From Mesorhizobium shangrilense (lineage in GTDB: Bacteria > Pseudomonadota > Alphaproteobacteria > Rhizobiales > Rhizobiaceae), in the NCBI RefSeq assembly GCF_040537815.1, contig NZ_JBEWSZ010000003.1, positions 1-64,000 on the forward strand: a stretch of 64,000 nt of DNA, written 5' to 3'. The position numbers and the translations under genes are program-made. The notes under the pieces are model-generated. The model did not search any database and was not told the DNA's origin. It worked only from the letters and a program-made list of their open reading frames with translations. Positions 39,744 to 49,714 of this stretch are shown here, one piece after another (position 1 is the first letter of the stretch; each line of letters opens with the position of its first letter).

Positions 39744-40949
39744 ATGGACAGGCGTGTCGTGATTACTGGGATCGGAGGGCTTTGCGGGCTTGGGACCGAC
39801 GCCGCCTCCATCTGGAAAGAGATGCGCGAAGGCCGCTGCGCCATCGGGCCGATCGTCAACTCCGAGCTCCATGAATTGAGGGTCAGGATCGGGGCCGAGA
39901 TCAAAGCGCTGCCGGAGCATAACATCGTCGGCAGGCAGCTCGTCTCCATGGACCGCTTCAGCCTGCTCGCTGTGCTTGCAGCGCGCGAAGCCATGCGTCA
40001 GGCTGGACTTTCCTCCAAAGAAGGAAATAGCTATCGCTTCGGTGCGACGGTGGGCGTTGGCGGCTGCGGCTGGGATGCGATCGAGCAAACCTACCGCGCC
40101 ATGCTCCTGGGCGGTAAGCGTGCCGCTCTCTTGACTGTACCCAAGGCGATGCCGGGCGCCGCCGCCGGCCAGGTCAGCATGAGTCTCGGCCTGCGCGGGC
40201 CGGTCTTCGGCGTCACGTCCGCCTGTTCCTCGGCAAACCATGCGATTGCCTCCGCGGTGGACCAGATCAGGCTCGGCCGGGCCGACGTGATGCTTGCCGG
40301 CGGCAGCGAAGCGCCGCTCATATGGGGTGTGCTGAAGGCATGGGAAGCGATCCGCGTGCTTTCGCCCGATACGTGCCGGCCATTCTCGGCCGATCGCCAG
40401 GGCCTGTCGCTTGGTGAAGGCGCCGGCATGGCGGTGCTGGAAAGCTACGAGCATGCCATGGCTCGGGGCGCCACCATCCTTGCCGAAATTGTCGGTGCCG
40501 GCCTTTCCGCCGATGCCTCCGACATCGTCGCGCCGACTGTCGAGGGGCCGGAGGCAGCAATGCGCGCTTGCCTTGCCGACGCCGGGCTCAATCCCGAGGA
40601 TGTCGACTACCTCAATGCCCATGGCACCGGCACCAAGGCCAACGACCAGATCGAGACGGCGGCGATCAAGCGCGTTTTCGGCGACCACGCCTACAGATTG
40701 TCGGTGTCGTCGACCAAATCCATGCATGCCCACTGCCTTGGCGCATCGGGCGCGCTGGAGATGATTGCCTGCGTGATGGCTATCCGCGAGAGCGTCGTGC
40801 CGCCGACTGCCAATTATCGTGAGCTGGACCCCAATTGCGATCTCGACGTCACGCCCAATGTGCCCCGCGAGCGCAAGGTGCGCGTGGCACTGAGCAACTC
40901 CTTCGCCTTCGGCGGCACGAACGCTGTTCTGGCATTCAGGCAGGTGTAG
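39744..40949 (+). CDS. nodE: NodE beta-ketoacyl synthase
   Basis: NodE is a KAS-II type condensing enzyme that, with NodF, sets Nod-factor acyl chain length and unsaturation and so host range. The Cys-His-His triad is visible in [19 protein letters not shown] and [10 protein letters not shown]. The 401-residue length is normal. It is immediately downstream of nodF, and the pair stands behind nod box 1 and the nodA and nodB remnants. Confidence 0.95.
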   Translation: MDRRVVITGIGGLCGLGTDAASIWKEMREGRCAIGPIVNSELHELRVRIGAEIKALPEHNIVGRQLVSMDRFSLLAVLAAREAMRQAGLSSKEGNSYRFGATVGVGGCGWDAIEQTYRAMLLGGKRAALLTVPKAMPGAAAGQVSMSLGLRGPVFGVTSACSSANHAIASAVDQIRLGRADVMLAGGSEAPLIWGVLKAWEAIRVLSPDTCRPFSADRQGLSLGEGAGMAVLESYEHAMARGATILAEIVGAGLSADASDIVAPTVEGPEAAMRACLADAGLNPEDVDYLNAHGTGTKANDQIETAAIKRVFGDHAYRLSVSSTKSMHAHCLGASGALEMIACVMAIRESVVPPTANYRELDPNCDLDVTPNVPRERKVRVALSNSFAFGGTNAVLAFRQV

Positions 40950-40959
40950 AGGCCATGAG

Positions 40960-41110
40960 AGATACCTCCTGTAACTTATCTCTCGCATCCAGATGTTTGC
41001 CGGATAACTATTGTGAAGAGCGGGTCATCGGCCGCCTCGGCGAATGCGGGTAGTGCAGCGAAGCTCGACGATCCGCGGGGTATCGACTTTGCGAAATTCT
41101 TAACTGTTGA
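40960..41110 (-). pseudogene. nodD: nodD 3' fragment
   Basis: The DNA aligns with the 3' end of both nodD genes, for example the shared GCATCCAGATG and TATTGTGAAG blocks, but with many changes and no open frame. It is a third, decayed nodD end just after nodE. Confidence 0.7.
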
Positions 41111-41490
41111 AGCCGCGTTACCGCTACCCGTAAAAGGGAAGCGAGGCCCTGCGGGATCGGCTTGAGGGTCTGTCTAAAGCTGTACGCGACAAATCTCTGG
41201 AAGGCGCAGGGCCGGCCGCCTGGGTGCTGCCGGCAAGAAGCCACCGGTGGTCATGGCCGAGATCGTGCATGAGATGGCCCCTTCTTGTGAGCCATCGGGC
41301 GAGAGCTCTCACCGTCGTTGCGGTCTCGAGCCAACCTGCGGCACAGCGCCGGGGCGAGCCACGGTGGGGAACTCCCGTCGGTAGTTATGTGGGCGAGCCA
41401 GTCCGCCCCGCGCCTGCTCGATGGTGGTAGAAGAATTCAGCAAGAAACTCTGAAGAGAGAAGAGCGACCGCTCTGAAGGTGAGTTGCGTG

Positions 41491-41707
41491 CGTCAAGTTC
41501 TGCAAAAGCGTCATGATGGGGGCGGGTATCCCTTTGTTCGACGGCGGCGACCATCCCTCGTCCCGACCTCACCGCATTGCGGCGCGTCGCGCGCAGCGCG
41601 GTCAAGGCTGGCCGCAGGCCACCGCCGAAGGCGGCGCGACAGGCGGCCTTGACGGTGCGAGCACGACGCTCACGCTAAGCATGTGAGGAACGAAGCGGTT
41701 CAGGCCG
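41491..41707. repeat. dispersed repeat, copy 1
   Basis: This stretch matches 60604-60800 over most of its length, from CGTCAAGTTC to GAAGCGGTTCAGG. It contains an inverted repeat (GTCAAGGCTGGCC against GGCGGCCTTGAC) that could form a hairpin. No open frame is shared, and its nature is unknown. Confidence 0.6.
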
Positions 41708-42131
41708 CCTGTCGCAGCACCTCCTTCTTGTGTTCGCGCAAATGCTTCATGTTGAGATTGCGGGTGCCTTCCAGACGGTTCTCGACGGAGCTGTCCGAGC
41801 CAGCAGCGCTCGAAGAAAGCGTTGGTATCGGCGTTGGTGGAGAGTGCAATGCGAGCCGAAGGCAATCACCGAGGAGCTGTTCGGCCACTCTTCTTGGCCT
41901 TGACGGTGAACGAGGACCCTGCGCGGCGAACGCACGGCCGACGTCAATGCCAGGCCATTTTGCCGAACTTGACGCACAACTCGCGCTCTAGACCAAGGAT
42001 AGCCCCGAGCTGAAAACGCGGAAGGCGGTACCCAACCCGCGAATGGGAGACTGATCAACCGTCGTTCTGAGCTCCACTTCTCGCCGCGTGCAGGTTCAAC
42101 CGATCTCTCGCCCTAAGTCTTGACAGTGAAC
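41708..42131. other. stretch without a recognised gene
   Basis: Short open frames occur on both strands but none belongs to a family I know. It lies between the dispersed repeat and a 34-base copy of the isomerase 3' end (42132-42165). Confidence 0.3.
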
Positions 42132-42161
42132 ATGAGAGCCGGTGTGAGGCGCTGAGCGGAT

Positions 42162-42506
42162 CTAGCAGGCTGTTGAAGAAGTATCCCTTTTGGCTTTGAG
42201 GATAGCCTCGTCGCCGTTGTGATAGGCGAATGTGATCTCGATCGAGCCGTCGTCGAGTAGTTCGGCGGAGCCATCGCCAGTGACTTCGTCCATCTCATCG
42301 AATCCGGCCCATGTGAAGAAGACCATCGAAGGGCTGTAACCGAGGTCGAGGCCGGCTTGCAGGGCGCCAAAGGCTATCTCGCCGTGGTTGTCGGCGCCGA
42401 TGGAGATCATGGCGGGCCCGCCGAAGTTGAGATAGCCGCGATCCCACAGATCGGCTTCGACGATCCGCCAGCGGCCGATCAGTTGGCAGCCCGCGGGCTC
42501 GGTCAT
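42162..42506 (-). CDS. passenger gene of the IS element, small conserved protein
   Basis: The 114-residue product starts MTEPAGCQLIGRWRIVEADL and contains GEIAFGALQAGLDLGYS and FDEMDEVTGDGSAELLDDG. This resembles a widespread bacterial hypothetical protein; no function is known to me. Its start overlaps the transposase stop (ATGA), so the two are coupled. Its last codons run through the terminal inverted repeat, and the stop TAG comes from the target-site duplication. The gene is a passenger inside the element. Confidence 0.65.
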   Translation of the reverse strand: MTEPAGCQLIGRWRIVEADLWDRGYLNFGGPAMISIGADNHGEIAFGALQAGLDLGYSPSMVFFTWAGFDEMDEVTGDGSAELLDDGSIEITFAYHNGDEAILKAKRDTSSTAC

Positions 42507-43696
42507 GCCGGCACCGCCAACAGCTTCGGCAGCCGCACCAGATTGTAGGCGGCAGCGCTGAAGGTGAACGCCCATCCGACGCGGTCGCGGCCACGCAACT
42601 TCGTCTTCGCCTGTCCGGCGACCATCTTGATCCATCCGAACGCCTCCTCAATGCGCTTGCGAATGCGCTGGCTGACGGCATAGCCGCCATGCCGGGTCGT
42701 GCGCCCGTCGATCGCCGAACGGCGGCCGTTGGTGTTCTGCGCCACGTGCGGTGTCACCGTCATCGTGCGCAGCTCATTGATGAAGTCTTCTGCGTCGTAG
42801 GCCTTGTCGGCGCCGAGCGTGATTGCTTGCGGCCGGTCGGCGCGGGGCTCGATCATGTGCAGTGCCGCCACCCGCTCGGCATGTCCGTCGGCCAGCGTCA
42901 GGCAGGCGTCAACCAGCAGGCCGTGGCGGTTCTCCATCAGCCCATGTCCCATGAAGCACAGCTTCGTCTCCTTGCCTTTACCCTTGCGGTAGAGCCTGGC
43001 GTCCGGATCGGTGGTCGAGGCATGCGTATCATTCGACCGCTTCTGGCCATGGAAGTCCGCTTCCGCGTTGCGCCCGCCGCCCTCTGCCGGCGGCTCGCCC
43101 GAGCCGTTCCCCGGGTCGGCGTCCGACGACGGGCTCTTCGGCTTGACGCTCTTCATCGACGCCCAGGCCTCGACCAGCGTGCCGTCGACCGAGAAGTGAT
43201 CCGTGGAAAGAAGCCTCTTCACCTTGGGTTGCGCCAGGACCGCGCTCAGGAACTTCGCGGCGATGTCGCCCTCTAGCAGCCGGTCGCGGTTCTTCGAGAA
43301 CACCGAATGGTCCCAGGCCGCGTCATCGACGCCGATCCCGACGAACCAGCGGAACAAAAGGTCGTATTCCAGCCGTTCCATCAAAAGCCGCTCCGAGCGG
43401 ATCGAGTAGAACGCCTGCAGCAGCATCGCGCGAAGCAGCTTCTCAGGCGGGATCGACGGCCTCCCGATCGGCGAGTACAGCGCCGCGAACTCGCGTTGCA
43501 GAGCCGACAGGGCTTCATTCACGATCGTCCGGATCGCCCGCAACGGATGATTGCGCCGAACCCGCGCTTCAAGGTCCACGTAGCTGAACAGTTCGCCCGT
43601 CTGTCCGTCGTCGCCCCGCACGATTCACTCCCACCTCTTCGTGGTCAGAGTGAATCACGAACCTGGGACCGTCGCGAGCCCTTTTTCAACAGCCTG
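42166..43696. mobile_element. IS5-family element with CTAG target duplication and passenger gene
   Basis: The element is 1531 bases. Its ends are imperfect inverted repeats of 16 bases, CAGGCTGTTGAAGAAG and the matching CAGGCTGTTGAAAAAG. CTAG is duplicated on both sides (42162-42165 and 43697-43700), while the empty-site equivalent next to nodD copy 1 has a single CTAG. It holds a transposase gene and a passenger gene. Confidence 0.9.
42503..43621 (-). CDS. IS5-family DDE transposase
   Basis: The 372-residue product is a DDE transposase. Catalytic acidic residues lie in SVDGTLVEAWAS, LGADKAYD and KRIEEAFGWIK. It is uninterrupted, so the element may still be active. The start is 75 bases inside the right end, and the stop overlaps the passenger gene. 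Confidence 0.9.
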   Translation of the reverse strand: MRGDDGQTGELFSYVDLEARVRRNHPLRAIRTIVNEALSALQREFAALYSPIGRPSIPPEKLLRAMLLQAFYSIRSERLLMERLEYDLLFRWFVGIGVDDAAWDHSVFSKNRDRLLEGDIAAKFLSAVLAQPKVKRLLSTDHFSVDGTLVEAWASMKSVKPKSPSSDADPGNGSGEPPAEGGGRNAEADFHGQKRSNDTHASTTDPDARLYRKGKGKETKLCFMGHGLMENRHGLLVDACLTLADGHAERVAALHMIEPRADRPQAITLGADKAYDAEDFINELRTMTVTPHVAQNTNGRRSAIDGRTTRHGGYAVSQRIRKRIEEAFGWIKMVAGQAKTKLRGRDRVGWAFTFSAAAYNLVRLPKLLAVPA

Positions 43697-44641
43697 CTAG
43701 GAGCGCCCGCGACGTCCCGAGGTCTTGCTTGGAGTAGCCATGTGGGACGCCTCCTCCAACATTATCTCCCGCATCCAGATGCTTGCCGGATCACTGTTGT
43801 GAAGGGCCGGCCATTGGAGGGTCTCGGTAAACCCAGGAAGTGGCAGCGGAAGGTCGATGATCTGCATGGGGAACGTTTTTTCGAAATGCTTGACCAGCCG
43901 CAAGGGCATGGTCGCTATACGATCTGTGCCTGATACCATCGGCGGGATCATGCTGAAGCCCTGCACGGAGACCTCGACACGTCTCTTAAGACCATGCTCA
44001 AGCAAAAACCATTCCTCGATGGAGGGCTTCAGCATACGCCCGAACTTGACCGAAACGTGCTTCATCGACATGTATCTCTCGAACGTAAGCTGCCGTGGCA
44101 GCTGTTTGTTCATGGCGCAGCCCACGCACACGAGCGTCTCGTCGAACAGCGCCACTCTTGAATGCGCGCTCGACTTGAACAAATCCGGGAGAATTAGAAA
44201 ATCGATATCACCGCGCCGGAGAAGCTCATCTGGGCTGTCGTCGACAGGCAGCAATTCGAAGCTGACGGCGGGTGCTTCCCGTGCAACACGTTCCACGACC
44301 TTTTCAAAAAACACGAGTGTGACCAAGTCGGAAAGAAGAATCCTGAAGCGGCGGTCGGATTGAGCTGGGTTAAACGGATCCCAAGAAATAATCGAGCCCT
44401 GGATGCGCAGGAGTGCGTCGCGAACCGCCGGGGCGAGTGCTTCGGCACGCGGTGTCAGAATACGTTCGCGACCGCTCATCGTAAATAGTTCATCGTGGAA
44501 ATAGTCACGCAGCCGGGCGACGGCCGCACTCATGGCCGGCTGACTTAGGTTGATGCGACGTGCCGCTGCCGTGAGGCCGCGCTCGCTCAGCAGCGCGTCG
44601 AGCACGACGAGAAGGTTCAGATCAAGCCCTTTGAAACGCAT
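43697..44641 (-). CDS. nodD: NodD LysR-family activator of nod genes (copy 2)
   Basis: This is a second full-length NodD of 314 residues, start 44641 ([15 protein letters not shown]); a 14-codon longer reading overlaps the nod box and is rejected. It is divergent from nod box 2 and the intact nodABC genes. Differences from copy 1 include MLKPSIEEW for TQKPSIEEW and a changed C-terminus. Its TAG stop lies in the CTAG duplicated by the IS element. Confidence 0.96.
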   Translation of the reverse strand: MRFKGLDLNLLVVLDALLSERGLTAAARRINLSQPAMSAAVARLRDYFHDELFTMSGRERILTPRAEALAPAVRDALLRIQGSIISWDPFNPAQSDRRFRILLSDLVTLVFFEKVVERVAREAPAVSFELLPVDDSPDELLRRGDIDFLILPDLFKSSAHSRVALFDETLVCVGCAMNKQLPRQLTFERYMSMKHVSVKFGRMLKPSIEEWFLLEHGLKRRVEVSVQGFSMIPPMVSGTDRIATMPLRLVKHFEKTFPMQIIDLPLPLPGFTETLQWPALHNSDPASIWMREIMLEEASHMATPSKTSGRRGRS

Positions 44642-44651
44642 GTCTTCAGCT

Positions 44652-44700
44652 ATCCATGGTGTGGATGCATTTGATCGAAACAAACGATTTTACCGATTTT
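44652..44700 (+). promoter_or_regulatory. nod box 2 (nodABC operon)
   Basis: The element starts ATCCATGGTGTGGATG and ends ACGATTTTACCGATTTT. It lies between divergent nodD copy 2 and nodA. A leader of about 230 bases follows, similar to the leader after nod box 3. Confidence 0.93.
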
Positions 44701-44933
44701 GGTGAACGTCGCATAGGAGATTTCAACGATGTAAGCCTAAAGGTAACTGTCAATGTTTGCGTTGGCTCCGAGAAGCATTTTCCAGTGTACGCCGAATATC
44801 AACCGAGTCGTATGTCCATTGCGGCTAAGTGTCATCGGTGATTTGCGCAAGCTAAATCGCGTCGGCTCGCCACGACAAGCTTCCCTACTAGACGCTTACC
44901 TCAAGAAAACACCAACAAAGACGAGGTCTTTCC

Positions 44934-45518
44934 ATGCACTCTGACGTGCAGTGGAGGTTGTGCTGGGAAAATGAGTTGCAACTAGCCGACCATGCCGATC
45001 TCTCCGACTTCTTCCGAAAGACCTATGCTGGGGCCTTCGAGACAAAGCCATTCGAAGGTGGCCGCAGTTGGGCCGGTGCGAGGCCGGAATTCCGCGCAAT
45101 CGGCTACGACGCGCACGGCATAGCGGCCCACATTTGCATACTGCGCCGCTTCATCAAGGTGGGCGATGTCGATTTATTAGTGGCCGAACTGGGGTTGTAC
45201 GGGGTGCGTCAGGATCTTGAGGGATTCGGAATCAGCTTTTCAATGCGCACCGTGTATCCAGTGCTGCAGCAGCTCGGGGTTCCATTCGCTTTCGGCACGG
45301 TTCGGCACGCGATGCGGAACCATGTTGAGAGGTTCTGCAGAAACGGTCTGGCGACCATCGTACCGGACGTTCGCGTACGGTCGACCCACCCAGAAGTGTA
45401 TCTCGACCTGCCGCCCACGCGCCTGGAGGACGTGCTTGTCTTCGTTGTGCCGATTGGACGCTCGATGAGCGAGTGGCCGTCCGGCACCCTGATTGACCGG
45501 AACGGTCCGGAGCTATGA
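44934..45518 (+). CDS. nodA: NodA N-acyltransferase
   Basis: NodA transfers the fatty acyl chain to the de-N-acetylated end of the chitin backbone. The 194-residue product is intact, with [21 protein letters not shown] and [19 protein letters not shown]. Its end overlaps nodB (ATGA). Two broken copies lie at 38757 and 57785. Confidence 0.96.
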   Translation: MHSDVQWRLCWENELQLADHADLSDFFRKTYAGAFETKPFEGGRSWAGARPEFRAIGYDAHGIAAHICILRRFIKVGDVDLLVAELGLYGVRQDLEGFGISFSMRTVYPVLQQLGVPFAFGTVRHAMRNHVERFCRNGLATIVPDVRVRSTHPEVYLDLPPTRLEDVLVFVVPIGRSMSEWPSGTLIDRNGPEL

Positions 45519-46168
45519 AAAACCTGGACTACTTCTGCGAAGTGCCGAGCGACTGCGCTGACGGCACCGAAGATCGCAGCGTCTATTTGACCTTCGACGA
45601 CGGTCCACTTTGCACACCGGAGATCCTCGATGTGCTGGCGGAACATCGGGTGCCGGCGACGTTCTTCGTCATCGGTGCCTACGCCGCAGACCGGCCGGAG
45701 CTCATCCGACGAATGATTGCAGAAGGGCACGAGGTTGCCAACCACACGATGACTCATCCGGACCTGTCCAGATGCGGACCCGGCGAAGTCGAACGTGAAA
45801 TTCTTGAGGCGAACAGAGCCATCAGGATGGCGTGCCCCCAGGTCACCGTGCGGCACATGCGCGCGCCGTATGGGATCTGGTCCGAAGAAGTGCTCACTAC
45901 GTCGGTGAGCGCTGGACTGGCGCCCGTCCATTGGTCGGTGGACCCGCGAGATTGGGCTCGCCCCGGCGTCGACGCGATTGTCGACGCCGTGCTCGCCGGC
46001 GTCCGGCCGGGCGCAATTGTCCTCTTGCACGACGGGTGCCCTCCCGACGAGTTGAAACCCGGTACTCGCGCCACTCTGCGCGACCAGACGGTCAAGGCGC
46101 TGTTCCGCCTGATTCCAGCATTGCATGACCGCGGATTTGTAATCCGCTCGCTTCCTCAACTTCACTGA
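45515..46168 (+). CDS. nodB: NodB chitooligosaccharide deacetylase
   Basis: NodB removes the acetyl group from the non-reducing end of the chitin chain. The 217-residue product has the metal and catalytic motifs TFDDGP and [13 protein letters not shown] of the polysaccharide deacetylase family. It overlaps nodA by four bases, and nodC follows 15 bases later. Confidence 0.96.
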   Translation: MKNLDYFCEVPSDCADGTEDRSVYLTFDDGPLCTPEILDVLAEHRVPATFFVIGAYAADRPELIRRMIAEGHEVANHTMTHPDLSRCGPGEVEREILEANRAIRMACPQVTVRHMRAPYGIWSEEVLTTSVSAGLAPVHWSVDPRDWARPGVDAIVDAVLAGVRPGAIVLLHDGCPPDELKPGTRATLRDQTVKALFRLIPALHDRGFVIRSLPQLH

Positions 46169-46183
46169 AAATTGAGAGATCCT

Positions 46184-47539
46184 ATGGACCTGCTTGCCAC
46201 AGCCAGTACTGTCGCCGTCTCGTGCTATGCGCTGCTCTCGGCTGCTTATAAAAGCATGCAGATGGCTTATGCTTTGCCGATGGACCGTTCACCGGAATCG
46301 GACAATTTGGTCGATTTCGACCTTCTGCCGAGCGTGGATGTCATTGTCCCCTGCTTCAACGAGGATCCGAGCGCGCTCTCCGCGTGCCTGGCCTCCATTG
46401 CAAGCCAACAATATGCCGGAAAACTGCGGGTCTATGTGGTTGATGACGGTTCCTCAAATCGCGACGCTGTCGTACCGGTACACGGTGCCTTTGCGGGCGA
46501 CCCGAGATTCAGCTTCATTTTGCTCGACAAGAATGTTGGCAAACGCAAAGCGCAGATCGCCGCGATACGCCGCTCGTCTGGAGATTTGGTGCTGAACGTC
46601 GACTCGGACACGACACTCGCGTCCGACGTCGTCACAAAGCTTGCACTGAAGATGCAGGATCCAGCCGTCGGCGCGGCCATGGGCCAGTTGACGGCCAGCA
46701 ACCGGAGCGACACCTGGCTGACCCGGTTGATCGATATGGAGTACTGGCTGGCTTGCAATGAGGAGCGAGCGGCACAGGCTCGCTTTGGTGCCGTTATGTG
46801 CTGCTGCGGCCCATGTGCGATGTACCGTCGCACCGCACTCCTTTTGCTGCTGGATCAGTACGAGACGCAACTGTTTCGTGGGAAGCCAAGCGACTTCGGT
46901 GAGGATCGCCATCTCACGATCCTCATGCTGAAAGCAGGCCTTCGAACCGAATACGTTCCCGACGCCATCGCCGCAACCGTCGTTCCGGATCGGCTAGGGC
47001 CGTATCTGCGCCAACAACTCCGCTGGGCTCGAAGCACATTTCGGGACACGTTGCTTGCGCTGCGCCTATTGCCAAGCCTCAATCGCTATCTCACGTTGGA
47101 TGTGGTCGGACAGAATCTCGGCCCGCTTTTGCTCGCCCTGTCGGTATTGGCTGGACTCGCGCAGCTCGCACTGACAGCCAAAGTGCCTTGGTCGGCAGTC
47201 CTGATGATTGCATCCATGACCATCATTCGGTGCAGCGTGGCAGCGTTTCGTGCTCGCCAACTTCGATTTCTCGGTTTTTCTCTGCACACATTCATCAACG
47301 TCTTTCTCTTACTTCCCTTGAAAGCCTATGCGTTGTGCACATTGAGCAATAGCGATTGGCTGTCGCGCAAGGCGCCTACCCTACCCAATGGAGGGGAAAA
47401 GCAGATCCGCATCAAAAACCCGATCGCCGAACCAAACGCTACAGGAGGTTCGGAAGTTGCTCACTCAATTCGCAGGACGGATCTTTCGCGCGGTTCTTCA
47501 GGCTTGGCGGAGTCTGAGAGCGTGCTCAGTGGCGAGTGA
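46184..47539 (+). CDS. nodC: NodC chitin synthase
   Basis: NodC is a membrane GT2 enzyme that polymerises GlcNAc into the Nod-factor backbone. Motifs include NVDSDT, GEDRHLT and QQLRWARS. N-terminal and C-terminal membrane segments are present. ATG 46184 (MDLLATASTVAVS) is used; TTG 46172 is less likely. Length is 451 residues. The 239-base gap before nodI has no gene I recognise. Confidence 0.96.
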   Translation: MDLLATASTVAVSCYALLSAAYKSMQMAYALPMDRSPESDNLVDFDLLPSVDVIVPCFNEDPSALSACLASIASQQYAGKLRVYVVDDGSSNRDAVVPVHGAFAGDPRFSFILLDKNVGKRKAQIAAIRRSSGDLVLNVDSDTTLASDVVTKLALKMQDPAVGAAMGQLTASNRSDTWLTRLIDMEYWLACNEERAAQARFGAVMCCCGPCAMYRRTALLLLLDQYETQLFRGKPSDFGEDRHLTILMLKAGLRTEYVPDAIAATVVPDRLGPYLRQQLRWARSTFRDTLLALRLLPSLNRYLTLDVVGQNLGPLLLALSVLAGLAQLALTAKVPWSAVLMIASMTIIRCSVAAFRARQLRFLGFSLHTFINVFLLLPLKAYALCTLSNSDWLSRKAPTLPNGGEKQIRIKNPIAEPNATGGSEVAHSIRRTDLSRGSSGLAESESVLSGE

Positions 47540-47778
47540 TAGTGTACTGCGCAGGGCACAAGTCGTGAGTTGGACAACATTTCAATTGTTAGAACGGGAA
47601 GTGGCCGCAGACGATCCGTAGCGGCTCGACGGCAATCCCTAGAGGGGGAGAGCGTCACATACAAATGCTCCGGCGTCGCTCCCCAAGGGCCCTCACAGCG
47701 ATGGCCTGCTCTGGACCAGAACGCTCACAAGTGAACTGCCGGCCGGCCGATCGGCTTCTTTCGGCCTGAGATAGACGC

Positions 47779-48693
47779 ATGTCAAACATAGCAATCGACC
47801 TTACCGGCGTAAACAAGTCCTTTGGCAACAAGCTCGTTGTGAATGGGCTCTCGCTCACCGTTGCGTCGGGAGAGTGCTTCGGCCTGCTGGGGCCGAACGG
47901 TGCGGGCAAGAGCACGATTGCGCGTATGGTCCTCGGCATGACAAGGCCTGACGCGGGTAAGATCACCGTGCTCGGAGTGCCAGTGCCGGCACGGGGTCGC
48001 TTGGCACGCAAGGGCATCGGCGTGGTTCCCCAGTTCGACAATCTTGACCTGGAATTCACGGTACGCGAGAACCTGTTGGTGTTCGGGCGCTACTTCGGCA
48101 TGAGCACACGCGCGATCAAAGCGGTCATCCCATCGCTCCTCGAGTTCGCCCGCCTTGAGAGCAAGGCGGATGCCCGTGTCGCCGAACTGTCCGGCGGCAT
48201 GAAGCGGCGCCTGACGCTGGCACGTGCGCTGATCAACGACCCCCAGCTACTCGTAATGGACGAGCCGACTACCGGCCTCGACCCGCACGCTCGCCACCTG
48301 ATCTGGGAGCGTCTGCGTTTCCTGCTGGCGCGCGGCAAGACGATCATTTTGACTACCCACTTTATGGAAGAGGCTGAGCGGTTGTGCGATCGGCTGTGCG
48401 TTCTCGAGCATGGACGCAACATTGCCGAAGGCAGCCCTCATGCCCTGATTGACGAACATATCGGGTGCCCCGTGATCGAGATTTTCGGCGGCAATCCACA
48501 GGAGCTGAGTTCGCTGATCAGGCCATACGTTCAGCGCATCGAGGTGAGCGGCGAGACGCTCTTTTGCTATGCGCCCGATCCGGAGCAGGTGCGCGTGCAG
48601 CTGCGCGGGCGCGCCGGTCTGCGTCTTCTGGAGCGTCCACCTAATCTGGAGGACGTTTTCTTGCGGCTGACCGGACGCGAGATGGAGAAGTAA
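47779..48693 (+). CDS. nodI: NodI ABC transporter ATPase
   Basis: NodI and NodJ form the exporter for Nod factors. The 304-residue ATPase has Walker [10 protein letters not shown], signature LSGGMKRR and Walker [13 protein letters not shown]. nodJ begins four bases after its stop. Confidence 0.95.
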   Translation: MSNIAIDLTGVNKSFGNKLVVNGLSLTVASGECFGLLGPNGAGKSTIARMVLGMTRPDAGKITVLGVPVPARGRLARKGIGVVPQFDNLDLEFTVRENLLVFGRYFGMSTRAIKAVIPSLLEFARLESKADARVAELSGGMKRRLTLARALINDPQLLVMDEPTTGLDPHARHLIWERLRFLLARGKTIILTTHFMEEAERLCDRLCVLEHGRNIAEGSPHALIDEHIGCPVIEIFGGNPQELSSLIRPYVQRIEVSGETLFCYAPDPEQVRVQLRGRAGLRLLERPPNLEDVFLRLTGREMEK

Positions 48694-48696
48694 ACG

Positions 48697-49485
48697 ATGG
48701 GTGAAGATTTTGCGGCGGCTCTACCCGCCAACGCGTGGAACTGGATTGCGGTGTGGCGCCGCAACTATCTGTCATGGAAGAAGGCTGCACTTGCGTCAAT
48801 TCTCGGTAACCTCGCCGATCCTATGATCTATCTTTTCGGACTGGGCACTGGCCTCGGAATGATGGTAGGTCGCGTTGAAGATACGTCGTACGTTGCTTTT
48901 TTGGCAGCCGGCATGGTCGCGACAAGCGCGATGACCGCGTCGACCTTCGAAACAATTTATGCGGCTTTCCCTCGCATGCGCGAACAGCGCACCTGGGAAG
49001 CAATCCTGTACACACAACTTACCCTCGGCGACATCGTTCTCGGTGAATTGGCGTGGGCAGCCACCAAGGCCTTTATGGCAGGTACGACAATTACGATCGT
49101 TGCCGCCATGCTGGGCTATGCGGCATGGCCATCCGTCCTCTATGTGCTGCCCGCCATCGCTCTCACTGGCTTCGCGTTTGCGAGCCTGGCGATGACCGTC
49201 ACCGCGCTTGCGCCCAGCTACCACTATTTTGTCTTCTACCAGTCGCTCTTCCTCACACCCATGCTGTTCCTGTCAGGCGCGGTCTTTCCGGTCACCCAAT
49301 TGTCAGGCACCTTTCAGCAGGTAGCGCACTTTTTGCCGCTGGCACATTCGATCGACCTTATTCGTCCGGAAATGCTTGATCGCCCGGCTGGCGGCATCGC
49401 CCTGCATATCGGTGCGCTTTGCATGTACGCGGTGTTGCCGTTCTTCCTCTCGATGGTGCTGCTTCGCCGGCGCCTGATGCGTTGA
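48697..49485 (+). CDS. nodJ: NodJ ABC transporter permease
   Basis: NodJ is the membrane partner of NodI, of the ABC-2 permease type. The 262-residue product has about six hydrophobic segments (for example around residues 35-60, 110-140, 170-200 and 235-258) and family residues in [20 protein letters not shown]. Confidence 0.95.
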   Translation: MGEDFAAALPANAWNWIAVWRRNYLSWKKAALASILGNLADPMIYLFGLGTGLGMMVGRVEDTSYVAFLAAGMVATSAMTASTFETIYAAFPRMREQRTWEAILYTQLTLGDIVLGELAWAATKAFMAGTTITIVAAMLGYAAWPSVLYVLPAIALTGFAFASLAMTVTALAPSYHYFVFYQSLFLTPMLFLSGAVFPVTQLSGTFQQVAHFLPLAHSIDLIRPEMLDRPAGGIALHIGALCMYAVLPFFLSMVLLRRRLMR

Positions 49486-49513
49486 GATAACTTCCGAGAG
49501 AAGGAGATCGGTA

Positions 49514-49714
49514 ATGCAGTGCCACGAAGTTCGCGCGGAGGCGCATGATCATCCGGCCATAGTTGGCCATTCGCTGCAAGCACCTCAAGGACTCCGTGTT
49601 GCAGCTGACGTGCGACATTTCCAGCAAGAAAGTCCGCCTTACGGCGAGCGACATTGCAGCCCAGTCAGGTGGAACGGTCTTGAGACAGGCAATTTGACTT
49701 TCTTGTCACGATAA
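49514..49714 (+). CDS. small open frame between nodJ and nodZ
   Basis: The 66-residue frame has a strong AAGGAG site and ends directly against the nodZ ATG (TAAATG), so it could be translated and coupled to nodZ. The sequence MQCHEVRAEAHDHPAIV matches no family I know. It may be the scar of a lost nod gene. Support is only the ribosome site and position. Confidence 0.3.
   Translation: MQCHEVRAEAHDHPAIVGHSLQAPQGLRVAADVRHFQQESPPYGERHCSPVRWNGLETGNLTFLSR

Noticed and set aside
39597..40988. 463-codon minus-strand frame opposite nodE
   Set aside because: nodE has its catalytic triad on the plus strand; the reverse frame is a shadow.
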